Shown: in pieces, positions 1 through 8,328 of the stretch
Layout of the letters: every line of letters begins with the position of its first letter
How positions within the stretch are numbered: the first letter of the stretch is position 1
Source of the DNA: Nakamurella sp. A5-74
GTDB taxonomy: Bacteria > Actinomycetota > Actinomycetes > Mycobacteriales > Nakamurellaceae
Length of the DNA: 64,000 nucleotides
Assembly (NCBI RefSeq): GCF_040438885.1
Contig: NZ_CP159218.1
Coordinates: 4,526,001 to 4,590,000 of the forward strand
Direction of reading: 5' to 3'
Notes under the pieces: model-generated
Seen by the model: the letters and a program-made list of their open reading frames with translations, nothing else
Databases searched by the model: none
What the model was told of the DNA's origin: nothing
Program-made: the position numbers and the translations under genes

Positions 1-1893
1 GACGCTGCCGTGGAAGACAACGTCGAGGGCCCCGGCGTACTCGTGGGCGCCGAACAGCCAGGGCAGCCCCAACGAGGTGAGGCCGACCGACATTCGATCG
101 GGGTTGTCGGCGACCGCGGCGCCGTCAACGTACAACTTCGTGAGGCGACCGTCGTTGACCACCGCCAGGTGCCACCACCTGAGCTCGACCATGCCCTGAC
201 CCCAGTTGGTCGTCGGGTAGGTGTTGTTCAGCGGGTAGTGGTTGAACTGCGCCTCGCGGCCGTTGTTGGTGATGTTCAGTTGAGCCAGCGGCTCGTTCGG
301 GTCGGTGTTCTTGCCGTGCTTGCCGGCTGCCCCGGCCGAACCTCGGCGGCTCAAGATCGATGCATTGCCGTTATTGCCGGCGTCCCAGTCCAGCGGCAGC
401 ATCACGAACGTCTCAATTGTGTATCCGCTGGTGAAGGTTTCGCGGTTCAGTGGGGCCTTCGACCCGGTGGTCAGATACGAGCCGTGAACCGGATTGCGGC
501 CACCGACGAACTTCAGGCTGGCGTGCCCGGGCTGGTCGGGGTGGTGCTCGGTGGATGTGGTCAGCGCACCGTCGGCGGTGCCCGGCACGCTCACCACCGT
601 CAGATCGTTTCCCTTGCCCGACAGGTCCGGGACCATCTGGCCGGCGCGGAGCGAGGTTCCGGAGGCGCCGAGCCCGTCGAAGCGCCAATACGCCTGGGTG
701 CCCGGCACCAGCTCCTGGCCGGCCGGCCGGGCGGGCCGGACCGGAACCGGGAGGAAGCTGGAGAACCGCTGCTCGAAGTCGATCGGGATGGAGAAATTGT
801 CGACCGGGCCGGTGATCCGGGCGAGCTCGGCTTGCAGCTCGTTGCGCGTCTGGGGTGCCTGGGCCAGGATCCACGGGTTGATCGTCTCGACGTCGATGGT
901 CTTGCGGATCAGGTCGAAGTGGTACAGCCGGATCATGGCGCCGCCGCCGAAGTAGCGGTTCTGGTAGTTGGTGATGTGCATGTACACGTCATTGCCGGCG
1001 GCGTTCTTCTTGGTCATCCGCCCCGGCGGCCAGTAGTGGCCATTGATGGTCAGGAAGATCTGGTCGTTACCAGTGACCAGTTTGTCCCAGACCGTCTGAC
1101 CGTAACCGGAAAGAACCGCGTCGTTGTCCGGGTCGCCGGAGGGGTAGGGAAAGACGTTGTCGTCGTAGACAGAACCGACGATGTCGTGCGCGGTGAGGAC
1201 CACCGGCATCTTCGGGTGCGCCTTGATCACCTTGTTGGCCCACGCGAAGCCCTGATCGGTGGTCCGCCAGTCCATCGCCAGCAGCAACCAAGAACGGCCG
1301 GCTGCCTGGAAGATGTGCGCGGTGTTGTATCCGGTCGCGTCGGACCCGGCGAACGTCTTCGACTTCTTGAACCGCTGAGGTCCCATGGTCTGCAGGTAGG
1401 GCGTGTCACCGCGGCTGTCGTCGCCCCTCACGTCGTGGTTGCCGGCCAGCACACTGTAGGCGGCGCCGTGCGAGTCCATCAGCGCGAACGCCTTGTCGAC
1501 CTGGGCGAACGAGATCGGGTCAGCGTCCTGCGTCAGGTCGCCGAGGTGGGCCATGAACACGATGTTGTTGTTGGCGTCCCGGCTGTTGTTGATGATGTAC
1601 CGGAAGGACTCCTCCTGCGGCGTGCGGCTGATGCTGTCCTGGCTGCCCCAGTACAGAAACTGGGTGTCCGGCATGACCGCGAGGGTGAATTGCAGCGCCT
1701 GCGGATCCGGATTCCAGGTGCCGACCTTACCGCTGGATTGCACGCCCGCCGCGGACGCCGTCGATTCGCCGAGCACGGGCCCACCGATGCCTACAAGCGC
1801 CGCGCCGGCACCGGCCAGCGCCGTACTGCGCAGGAAACCTCGGCGGCTCTGACCACTTCGCTCGTATGAGGCGGTGTCATCGTGATTGGACAT
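1..1893 (-). CDS. Tat-exported calcineurin-like metallophosphoesterase with LamG domain (3' end beyond window)
   Basis: The reading frame starts at an ATG at 1893, behind a GGAAGG ribosome binding site, and stays open to base 1, so the C-terminus lies outside the window (631 codons seen). A twin-arginine signal (SRRGFLRST, residues 17-25) and an Ala-rich hydrophobic stretch predict export by Tat. The metallophosphoesterase core follows, with PDTQ near 76, GDLTQD near 118, GNHD near 151 and a later NGH, which are the usual metal ligands. From about residue 400 the sequence reads like a concanavalin/LamG jelly roll (AYWRFDG, TIETFVML, WWHLAVVNDG). It probably hydrolyses a phosphoester outside the cell; the substrate is unknown. 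Only about 50 bp of native upstream DNA remain before an IS insertion, so its promoter may have been replaced. Confidence 0.85.
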   Translation of the reverse strand, partial: MSNHDDTASYERSGQSRRGFLRSTALAGAGAALVGIGGPVLGESTASAAGVQSSGKVGTWNPDPQALQFTLAVMPDTQFLYWGSQDSISRTPQEESFRYIINNSRDANNNIVFMAHLGDLTQDADPISFAQVDKAFALMDSHGAAYSVLAGNHDVRGDDSRGDTPYLQTMGPQRFKKSKTFAGSDATGYNTAHIFQAAGRSWLLLAMDWRTTDQGFAWANKVIKAHPKMPVVLTAHDIVGSVYDDNVFPYPSGDPDNDAVLSGYGQTVWDKLVTGNDQIFLTINGHYWPPGRMTKKNAAGNDVYMHITNYQNRYFGGGAMIRLYHFDLIRKTIDVETINPWILAQAPQTRNELQAELARITGPVDNFSIPIDFEQRFSSFLPVPVRPARPAGQELVPGTQAYWRFDGLGASGTSLRAGQMVPDLSGKGNDLTVVSVPGTADGALTTSTEHHPDQPGHASLKFVGGRNPVHGSYLTTGSKAPLNRETFTSGYTIETFVMLPLDWDAGNNGNASILSRRGSAGAAGKHGKNTDPNEPLAQLNITNNGREAQFNHYPLNNTYPTTNWGQGMVELRWWHLAVVNDGRLTKLYVDGAAVADNPDRMSVGLTSLGLPWLFGAHEYAGALDVVFHGSV

Positions 1894-2016
1894 AAGAACC
1901 TTCCCATTCATTTCTTGAGTCAATTTCCCTTGAACGGCAAGGACGCTAGCCCGGACCGTTCACGGGTTGCCTGTCTGATCGGCGTGTGAAAGCGCGAAAG
2001 TGCCTGTCCAGCAAGG

Positions 2017-3130
2017 GATGGCAGTGTCAACCCGTGGAAGCAACGTTGGCTAGGAGTAGGCGTTCGAAGGCTTCTCGTGGGGTGAGGTATCCGAGGACGG
2101 CTCGGGGTCGTTCGTTGAGTTCAGCGGCGATGGCGTCGAGGTAGGGCTGGTGGCTGGTGATGTGATCGCCCTTGGGTAGGTAGTCGCGGATCAGGCCGTT
2201 GGTGTTCTCGTTGGTGGGTCGTTCCCATGGACTGTGGGGGTGTGCGAAGTAGATCGGCAGGTCCGCGGCGATGGTCACCGACGCGTGGCGGGCCATCTCG
2301 GTGCCCTGGTCCCAGGTCAAGCCCTGCCGCATGAAGTTCGGCAGGCCCTGCAGGTGATCGATCAAAGCGTCGGCCAGGCCATCAGCTTTTTTCCCCTGCG
2401 GCAGGCCGAGGATCAGGGTGTATCGGGTGGTGCGTTCGACAAGCGTTGCAGCGGCCGACTTCCCGCCCTTACCGACGATCAGGTCACCCTCCCACCAACC
2501 GGGTACCTTACGGTCGGCGACGTGTTCGGGACGGTCGTCGATGGACACCATTCCGACGATTCGATCCCAGCTGCGTTCCCCGACCGGGCGGCGCCGCTGC
2601 CGGGCAGATCGTTTGCTGCGCAACATGATCCCCTGCCGGGCCAACTCACCCTTGGGCAGCGCATAGATCCACCGGTAGATCGCTTCGTGCGACACCAGCC
2701 GGCCCTGCGCGTCCGGGGAAGAACCCATGAGCCCCACCGTTGCGTCGCCGGCCTCCAGATGCAACCGGCCGGCGATCTGCCGCGGCGTCCGGGAGTGCCG
2801 CAGATCAGCCCTCACCCGTGCCGCCAGGACAGGATCCGCATCGATCTTGCGCTGCTGTGGCCGGGAACGTGCAAGCCGTGCGGTCGAGTCCGCGGACACA
2901 GGGCCGTAGCCGGCCGGGCCGACCCGATGCCGGCGGATGTCCCTGCTGATCACAGACACCGACCGGTCCAGCTCAGCAGCGATCGCCGTCAACGTGAGCT
3001 TCGCCTTCAACCCAGCTGCGATCACCACCCGATCCTCGATCGTCACCATCCGCCGTGCCATCCGCGCCCGCCCCCGCCAGTCACCACCCCCTGACCAGGG
3101 ACGTTGCTACGACGCTATGACACTGCCGAT
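2017..3130 (-). mobile_element. Complete IS30-family element with GAT target duplication
   Basis: The element proper is 2020-3127 (1108 bp). Its 27-bp ends, 2020-2046 and 3101-3127, are imperfect inverted repeats sharing GGCAGTGTCA at the outside and AGCAACGT at the inside. GAT flanks both sides (2017-2019 and 3128-3130), matching the 2-3 bp duplications known for IS30. One intact transposase gene fills the element. It appears recent and potentially active, and it interrupts the left end of the IS1380 element. Confidence 0.9.
2027..3061 (-). CDS. IS30-family transposase
   Basis: This 344-aa protein has the expected length for the family and catalyses cut-and-paste movement of its own element. 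Residues 1-48 form the helix-turn-helix that binds the terminal repeats (TAIAAELDRSVSVISRDIRR). The DDE catalytic core shows the first Asp in WWEGDLIVG (about 192), the second in TWDQGTEM (about 249) and the Glu in PTNENTNGL (about 283). All three are present and no frameshift is seen, so the enzyme should be functional. The start is the ATG of MARRMVTIEDR, 40 bp inside the right terminal repeat. Confidence 0.95.
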   Translation of the reverse strand: MARRMVTIEDRVVIAAGLKAKLTLTAIAAELDRSVSVISRDIRRHRVGPAGYGPVSADSTARLARSRPQQRKIDADPVLAARVRADLRHSRTPRQIAGRLHLEAGDATVGLMGSSPDAQGRLVSHEAIYRWIYALPKGELARQGIMLRSKRSARQRRRPVGERSWDRIVGMVSIDDRPEHVADRKVPGWWEGDLIVGKGGKSAAATLVERTTRYTLILGLPQGKKADGLADALIDHLQGLPNFMRQGLTWDQGTEMARHASVTIAADLPIYFAHPHSPWERPTNENTNGLIRDYLPKGDHITSHQPYLDAIAAELNERPRAVLGYLTPREAFERLLLANVASTG

Positions 3131-3180
3131 ACTTGGACTTATCTAGGGTCCATATCGTCTCGCTGGAAGGCACTCCGCAG

Positions 3181-4590
3181 GTGAAGCGTACTTCGTGGTC
3201 GACTGGTCTGTCTGTTTCTGCTGGCAGTGTCGGCGTCGTCGGGCACGCGGGTGGTGTCGCGGTCCGGTTGCTGGCCGACCGGGTGGGACTGACCTCCGAG
3301 TTGTCGAAAGCCCAGATCAGACGTGGTTTCACCCCACGCCATGACCGCGGCCGGGTCCTCATCGATGTCGCGGTGATGATCGCCGGCGGCGGGGAGGCGA
3401 TCGCCGACATCGACGTGCTGCGCCACCAGAGCGGCGTGCTCGGTGCGGTCGCATCGCCGGCAACGGTGTGGCGATGCCTGGATGAGCTGACCGCCTCCCG
3501 GCTCAAGAAGGTGCAGGCGGCGCGTGCCCGGACCCGCCGCGCTGTGTGGACCCAGCTCGCTGCCAGGCCGGGCGGGATCCCGGTCAGCAAGGTGGCCGGG
3601 ACCGACCTCGGTTCGGTGATCGTGCTGGATGTCGATGCCACGATCGTCATCGCGCACAGCGAGAAGGACCAGGCCACACCCACGTTCAAGAAGACGTTCG
3701 GGTTCCATCCGATCGGCGTCTGGTGCGACAACACCGGCGAGTTCCTGGCCGCGACCCTCCGCCCTGGCAAAGCCGGGTCGAACACCGCCGCCGACCACAT
3801 CCAGGTGTTGGGCGAAGCGATCCAGCAGATCCCCGCCGCGCACCGCAAAGCTCTGCTGGTCCGCTCCGACGGTGCCGGCGCCTCCCACAAACTGGTCGCG
3901 TGGCTGGACCAGCAGGATCAGATCCGGGGTCGCCGGGTCGAGTACAGCGTCGGATTCCCCGTCACCGAACACGTCCGGACCGCGATCACACAGGTCCCCA
4001 GATCGGTGTGGACCGAGGCCTCCGACGCCGACGGCGAGGTCCGGGTCGGTGGTGATGTCGCCGACCTGACCGGGCTGATCGACCCGGCCGTGTTGGCCAA
4101 GTGGCCGGCGGGGATGCGGGTCATCGTGCGCCGCGAACGACCCCACCCCGGTGCCCAACTGTCCCTGTTCGAGGAACGTGACGGGTGGCGCTACCAGGCG
4201 TTCGCGACGAACACCCAGGCCGGGCAACTCGCATTCCTGGAAGCCCGGCAGCGCGCGCACGCCCGCGTCGAAGACCGGATCCGGCACGCCAAAGACTCGG
4301 GACTGCGCCGCTTCCCGTCCCGCGAGTTCCCGATCAACCAAGCCTGGCTGGCCGCGGTCCAGATCGCCGCCGACCTGATCGCCTGGACCCGACTGCTGGG
4401 CTGCACCGGCACCGCAACCTCGCTGGCCGGGTGTGAGCCGAAAGCGCTCCGCTACCGGTTCCTGCACGTCCCCGCCCGACTGGCTCACACCGGCCGCCGC
4501 CGACACTTGCGGATCCCTGACACCTGGCCCTGGGCCGCGGCGATCGTCGCAGTGTTCGCGAACATCGGCGCCATTCCGATCACCACCTGA
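3181..4590 (+). CDS. IS1380-family transposase
   Basis: The product is about 469 aa, typical of IS1380 transposases. The chosen start is the GTG of VKRTSW at 3181, where similarity to the family begins; the frame is open further upstream to a TTG at 3133, just outside the IS30 element. Family features include IVLDVDATIVIAHSEK, with the first catalytic Asp, KTFGFHPIGVW, and VRSDGAGAS with the second Asp. The frame is intact. The promoter region has been cut by the IS30 insertion 53 bp upstream, so expression may now depend on that element. Confidence 0.9.
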   Translation: MKRTSWSTGLSVSAGSVGVVGHAGGVAVRLLADRVGLTSELSKAQIRRGFTPRHDRGRVLIDVAVMIAGGGEAIADIDVLRHQSGVLGAVASPATVWRCLDELTASRLKKVQAARARTRRAVWTQLAARPGGIPVSKVAGTDLGSVIVLDVDATIVIAHSEKDQATPTFKKTFGFHPIGVWCDNTGEFLAATLRPGKAGSNTAADHIQVLGEAIQQIPAAHRKALLVRSDGAGASHKLVAWLDQQDQIRGRRVEYSVGFPVTEHVRTAITQVPRSVWTEASDADGEVRVGGDVADLTGLIDPAVLAKWPAGMRVIVRRERPHPGAQLSLFEERDGWRYQAFATNTQAGQLAFLEARQRAHARVEDRIRHAKDSGLRRFPSREFPINQAWLAAVQIAADLIAWTRLLGCTGTATSLAGCEPKALRYRFLHVPARLAHTGRRRHLRIPDTWPWAAAIVAVFANIGAIPITT

Positions 4591-4729
4591 CAACCCCGAC
4601 CACCTGCAACAGCACCACCGGAGACCCGACCACCGGCACCGCCAGCCGGACCACAGTCATACCCGAACCTGAACATCAAGCCGCGCAACACCTTTCACAA
4701 CCCATCAGCAGAGCTATGAAAGACCGGGG

Positions 4730-6148
4730 CTAGTACTACAGCCGTAGTTGGGGTTGGAGGTCTTCTGACCTGCGGTGATAGTGGCATTCGCGGGCGGTGG
4801 CTTGGTGTTTTCGGCGCCAGGTGGACCAGTGGATGATGTGTTCGCGGGTGGCGACGGCGCCGGCGACAAGGGCGTCGAAGAGCCTGCGGAGCTCGTTGAT
4901 GGTCAGGGGGATGAGGCCGGCTGGTGTGGGGTGTCGGTGTTTCTCGGCGGCGGTAGTGACGGCCAGGAATGCCATCGCCAGCATCGCCAGAGTGGACCAG
5001 CGGTGCCAGGAACACCAGCGGCGGACTTGGTGTTCATCCAGTCCTGCCTGGCCTTTCGCGGTCTGGAAAGACTCTTCGATCTTCCACCGCTGGCCGGCGA
5101 CCCGGACCAGGGCGGCCAGCGGGACGGGCCGCGGGCTGTAGCAGCGGTAGTAGGCCATCTCGCCGGTGGAGATGTTGCGGCGCAGCAACAGCCAGTGACG
5201 GCCCGGCTCGTCCGGACGGATCCGGATCAGTGCCCACGAGTAGTACCGCGGCCCCTTGGTACCGGCACCTGCGGACAACGTCTGCCACGACTTGGCTGGC
5301 AGGGTGTCGGCCAGCAGATCGGCCCGGACCGGTACGTCCGGGCTGGGTGTCCGGTGGTCACACGAGACGGCCAGCACGTAGCCGACGCGCCGGTCGACCA
5401 GCGCCGAGCGGAGTTTGGAGTCATTGCCGTACACCTCGTCACCGGCCACGAATCGGGCTGGGACGCCGGCATCCAATGCCGCACCGATCATCTTGGCCGC
5501 GAGCGCCGTTTTGGTGGCGAACTCGACCCCGGCCGGCACCCCGGCGTCAGCGAGGCGGACCGGGTCATCGGTCCAGGACCTGGGCAGATACAGCGCCCGG
5601 TCGATCAACGCGTGTCCCCTCGGCGCCGCGTACGTCAGATACACCGCGACCTGCGCGTTCTCGATCCGGCCGGCGGTGCCGGTGTACTGGCGTTGCGTGC
5701 CGACGGTGTGCTCGCCCTTTTTCACATCACCAGTCTCATCGACCACCAGGATCCCGGCTGGATCACCGAACGCATCCACCACGTAGTCCCGCAGATCATC
5801 ACGAACCGAGTCGGCATCCCACTTCGCCCGAGACAGCAAGTGCTGCAACCCATCCGGGCTCACCTCGCCCCGATGCTCAGCGATGGTCCAACAGTTCTTC
5901 CGATCCAACCCGGACAGCAAACCCAACATCAACGCGCTGGCATGCCGAGCTGGTTCGTAACGCGCAAAGCGGGGCCGGATCCGGTCCAACAGCGCGCCGA
6001 ACCCATCCCACCAGCGGTCAGGATCTATCCTGTGGGCTGCGGCCAGCGCAGCGATTCTTGTTGTCTTCACAACCACCAATGATCATGCGCTGGCCGCTCT
6101 GACCTGCGACAACACGCCCAAGACCACCATCTACGGCTGTAGTACTAG
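4730..6148 (-). mobile_element. Complete IS701-family element in a CTAG site
   Basis: The ends CTAGTACTACAGCCGTAG (4730-4747) and CTACGGCTGTAGTACTAG (6131-6148) are exact reverse complements. IS701 elements duplicate a 4-bp YTAG target, so the outer CTAG at 4730-4733 and 6145-6148 is most likely the target duplication, leaving an element of 4734-6144 (1411 bp) with 14-bp perfect ends. CTAG is palindromic, so the sequence alone cannot tell the two readings apart. The target CTAG is also the terminal tetranucleotide of the IS1380 element. Confidence 0.9.
4736..6079 (-). CDS. IS701-family transposase
   Basis: This is a 447-aa DDE transposase of normal family length with no frameshift. It opens with an ATG at 6079 and its stop codon lies inside the left terminal repeat. 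The core carries ILVVDETGDVKKG (first Asp region, about residue 110), FVAGDEVYGND (second, about 213) and WKIEESFQTAKGQAGLDEHQ (Glu region, about 335), the order expected for IS701 enzymes. It moves only its own element. Intact ends and an intact gene indicate potential activity. Confidence 0.93.
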   Translation of the reverse strand: MVVVKTTRIAALAAAHRIDPDRWWDGFGALLDRIRPRFARYEPARHASALMLGLLSGLDRKNCWTIAEHRGEVSPDGLQHLLSRAKWDADSVRDDLRDYVVDAFGDPAGILVVDETGDVKKGEHTVGTQRQYTGTAGRIENAQVAVYLTYAAPRGHALIDRALYLPRSWTDDPVRLADAGVPAGVEFATKTALAAKMIGAALDAGVPARFVAGDEVYGNDSKLRSALVDRRVGYVLAVSCDHRTPSPDVPVRADLLADTLPAKSWQTLSAGAGTKGPRYYSWALIRIRPDEPGRHWLLLRRNISTGEMAYYRCYSPRPVPLAALVRVAGQRWKIEESFQTAKGQAGLDEHQVRRWCSWHRWSTLAMLAMAFLAVTTAAEKHRHPTPAGLIPLTINELRRLFDALVAGAVATREHIIHWSTWRRKHQATARECHYHRRSEDLQPQLRL

Positions 6149-6157
6149 GCAACGACG

Positions 6158-6611
6158 GCCTCAGCCCTGCAGACGCGAGATGGACCTCGAGGAACATCGA
6201 AACCACAAGCCCACCAACAAGGACGGCACACGGACTACCCGGCTGGGCCGCCCGCGTCGACTTGCGCGCTCACGCTCGACCTGCCTCGAGGAGTTGAGGA
6301 GCGCCGCCCGGTCGAGGGCGATCGACGCGTGGGCGAAGAACGCGGTGATCAGGGCCCGGTTGAGATGGTGGCAATGACTCGGTGAACATGAACCGCAGGT
6401 AACCACGGTGCTTGTCCGACCAGCCGTGCGCAGACCGTGGCTGCGGGCGACCTCGAACACGGTCGGTGTTGACCGGCAGGTGCTGCGACGGATAGACGGG
6501 AAGACACGTCGCCGAGACGACCGGCAATCCGACCGGGTCCAGCAGTGACTGCGGGGTGGGCGTCCCGTGTCGTAGTGCCACCGCAGCGAGAGGTCAAGGC
6601 ACCATTTTCCA
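6158..6611. other. Non-coding stretch with a degraded GAF-like gene remnant
   Basis: No intact gene is found here. On the minus strand around 6260-6375 one frame reads ITAFFAHASIALDRAALL, which resembles the last helix of a GAF domain. Upstream of it the frame is broken and no start is visible. It is best read as the tail of a decayed sensory gene next to the IS cluster. The assignment rests on a short stretch and is uncertain. Confidence 0.3.
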
Positions 6612-7214
6612 TCAGGCCGAGGGCGATTGCCGTAATCCTGCGATGAGCAGGCCGACCATGCGGTGGGCGTCGTAGCCCGTCGTTCCCCCGACCTCGACCC
6701 CGATGCACAGGTTGCCGGCTGCGTGCATGAGGGTGAGGGCATCGACATCTTGCCGGATCTGGCCGGCCTCGATCGCGGCTTCGAGCAGCGAGGCGCATGC
6801 CGGGACGAGTCGGTCCAGAAAATACGCGTGCAGGGTCTGGAACCCGGAGTCGTCGGACCGGAGCGCGCCGGCAAGTCCGTGTTTGGTGACCAGGAAGTTC
6901 ACGAACTGGTCCATCCACTTCGCCAGCGCCTCACGGGCGGTTTCGACGCCGGCCAGGTAGCGCGGGGCGGCATCTGCGAGCGCCTCCACCTGGTGGCGGT
7001 AGACAGCGACGATGAGGTCGGCCCGGGTCGGGAAGTGGCGGTAGATGGTGCCGATACCCATCTCAGCTTTCGCGGCGATCATCCGGACCGGTGCGTCGAC
7101 TCCGTGGGTGATGAAGACCGCGGCGGCGGCGTCGAGCAGCACCTGTTGATTGCGGCGGGCGTCCGCGCGCTTGCGTACCGACGACGGCGTCGCTCCTTGT
7201 TCCACTTGCGACAC
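6612..7214 (-). CDS. TetR-family repressor, divergent from the aldo-keto reductase gene
   Basis: The 200-aa product starts at the GTG at 7214, placed 3 bases after a GAGAGGATCC segment. The frame is open further upstream but would run into the intergenic operator. Residues 20-65 are the TetR helix-turn-helix (IAAKAEMGIGTIYRHFPTRADLIVAVY), and the rest is a ligand-binding domain of usual size. It is transcribed away from the oxidoreductase genes at 7309-9203 and shares with them a 94-bp intergenic region containing a clear dyad. It therefore probably represses both directions until a small molecule is sensed. Confidence 0.9.
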   Translation of the reverse strand: MSQVEQGATPSSVRKRADARRNQQVLLDAAAAVFITHGVDAPVRMIAAKAEMGIGTIYRHFPTRADLIVAVYRHQVEALADAAPRYLAGVETAREALAKWMDQFVNFLVTKHGLAGALRSDDSGFQTLHAYFLDRLVPACASLLEAAIEAGQIRQDVDALTLMHAAGNLCIGVEVGGTTGYDAHRMVGLLIAGLRQSPSA

Positions 7215-7243
7215 GTCGGATCCTCTCGTCTCCTTGCATAAAC

Positions 7244-7280
7244 GGAACACCGCTCCATATAGTAACCGGAGCAACGTTCC
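7244..7280. promoter_or_regulatory. Operator dyad between TetR and aldo-keto reductase genes
   Basis: GGAACACCGCTCC (7244-7256) and GGAGCAACGTTCC (7268-7280) form an inverted repeat with arms GGAAC-N3-GCTCC separated by 11 bp. It lies in the middle of the divergent intergenic region, where a repressor would block both promoters. The natural ligand of this site is the TetR protein encoded at 6612-7214 (inference). Confidence 0.7.
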
Positions 7281-7308
7281 ACTCAGATCATCACATGAGG
7301 AGACCTGA

Positions 7309-8328
7309 ATGCAGTACCGCACGCTCGGCCGGACCGGGGTCCAGGTCAGCGCACTGTCGCTCGGCGCTATGAACTTCGGTGCGATCGGCCAGACGACACA
7401 GCAGGACGCGACGGAAATCATCGACGCCGCGCTGGAGGCAGGTGTGAACTTCGTTGACACCGCGGACTTCTACAGCCAGGGAGAGTCCGAGGAGATGGTC
7501 GGTCGGGCCCTCGCCGGTCGGCATCAGGACGTGGTCCTGGCGACCAAGGCGTTCCTGCCGATGGGTGCCGAACGCAACCACCGCGGTTCCTCCCGCCGGT
7601 GGTTGATCAGTGCGCTGGATGCCAGCCTGAGCCGGCTGGGCGTCGATCACATTGACCTGTATCAGGTGCATCGCTGGGACCCGAGCACCACCGACGAGGA
7701 GACGCTGTCAGCGCTGACCGATCTGCAACGGGCGGGCAAGATCCGCTACTTCGGGTCCTCGACTTTCCCGGCGTACCGGATCGTGCAGGGCCAATGGGCC
7801 GCTCGTGAGCACCACCTGGGTCGGTACGTGACCGAACAGTTGAACTATTCGATCCTCAACCGCGGCGCGGAGACCGACGTGCTCCCGGTGACCGAGCAGT
7901 ACGGACTCGGGGTGCTGGTGTGGAGCCCGCTGTCCTCGGGGTGGCTCTCCGGTGCAGTACGCGCGGGCCGACAGATCGCCACCCACCGGTCGAACGTCAT
8001 GCCGCAGCGTTTCGACCTCGATGTCCCAGCGAACCGCGCGAAGCTCGACGCCGTCGAACAGATCGCTACGGTCGCAGCCGATGCCGGGTTGACGATGATC
8101 CAACTCGCCCTGGGATTCGTGACCGCCCACCCCGGCGTCACGAGCTCGATCATCGGCCCCCGCACGATGGAGCACCTCCAGTCCCAACTCGCGGCCGCCG
8201 ACACCGTGCTGTCCGCGGACGTCCTGGACGCCATCGACAAGATCGTCGCTCCCGGAGTGGATCTGTCGCCGGAGGAGAAGATGGACACCCGCCCGTCCAT
8301 CACCGACGCCTCACTCCGGCGGCGCTGA
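7309..8328 (+). CDS. Aldo-keto reductase
   Basis: This 339-aa NADPH-dependent oxidoreductase folds as a TIM barrel. The catalytic residues can be followed: Asp and Tyr in NFVDTADFYSQG (about residues 47-58), Lys in VVLATKAFLP (about 78) and His in IDLYQVHRWD (about 120). GLGVLVWSPL and the C-terminal SSIIGPRTMEHL belong to the cofactor site. The start follows GAGGAGACCTGA. It overlaps the next gene by one base (TGATG), so the two are translationally coupled. The substrate is unknown; divergence from a TetR gene suggests induction by a toxic aldehyde, ketone or xenobiotic. Confidence 0.92.
   Translation: MQYRTLGRTGVQVSALSLGAMNFGAIGQTTQQDATEIIDAALEAGVNFVDTADFYSQGESEEMVGRALAGRHQDVVLATKAFLPMGAERNHRGSSRRWLISALDASLSRLGVDHIDLYQVHRWDPSTTDEETLSALTDLQRAGKIRYFGSSTFPAYRIVQGQWAAREHHLGRYVTEQLNYSILNRGAETDVLPVTEQYGLGVLVWSPLSSGWLSGAVRAGRQIATHRSNVMPQRFDLDVPANRAKLDAVEQIATVAADAGLTMIQLALGFVTAHPGVTSSIIGPRTMEHLQSQLAAADTVLSADVLDAIDKIVAPGVDLSPEEKMDTRPSITDASLRRR

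Larger units (their letters stand above)
1946..4733 (+). mobile_element. IS1380-family element, interrupted by IS30 and IS701
   Basis: A left end CTAGCCCGGACCGTTCA (1946-1962) and a right end TGAAAGACCGGGGCTAG (4717-4733) form a 17-bp imperfect inverted repeat with 13 matches. They enclose the IS1380-type transposase gene. An IS30 sits inside the left end and an IS701 sits in the terminal CTAG on the right. Beyond the two outermost CTAGs, the flanks GCAAGGACG (1937-1945) and GCAACGACG (6149-6157) match at 8 of 9 positions and could be an old target duplication, although the family usually makes 4-5 bp. The transposase reading frame is intact, but both ends are disturbed. Confidence 0.6.

Noticed and set aside
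10-1869. A 619-codon plus-strand open frame at the left edge.
   Set aside because: Its sequence lacks any domain and it is exactly antisense to the metallophosphoesterase gene, whose minus-strand product has a Tat signal and all catalytic motifs. High GC makes antisense frames long.
3139-4593. A 484-codon minus-strand frame.
   Set aside because: It mirrors the IS1380 transposase gene and shows only Asp/Gly/Arg-rich sequence.
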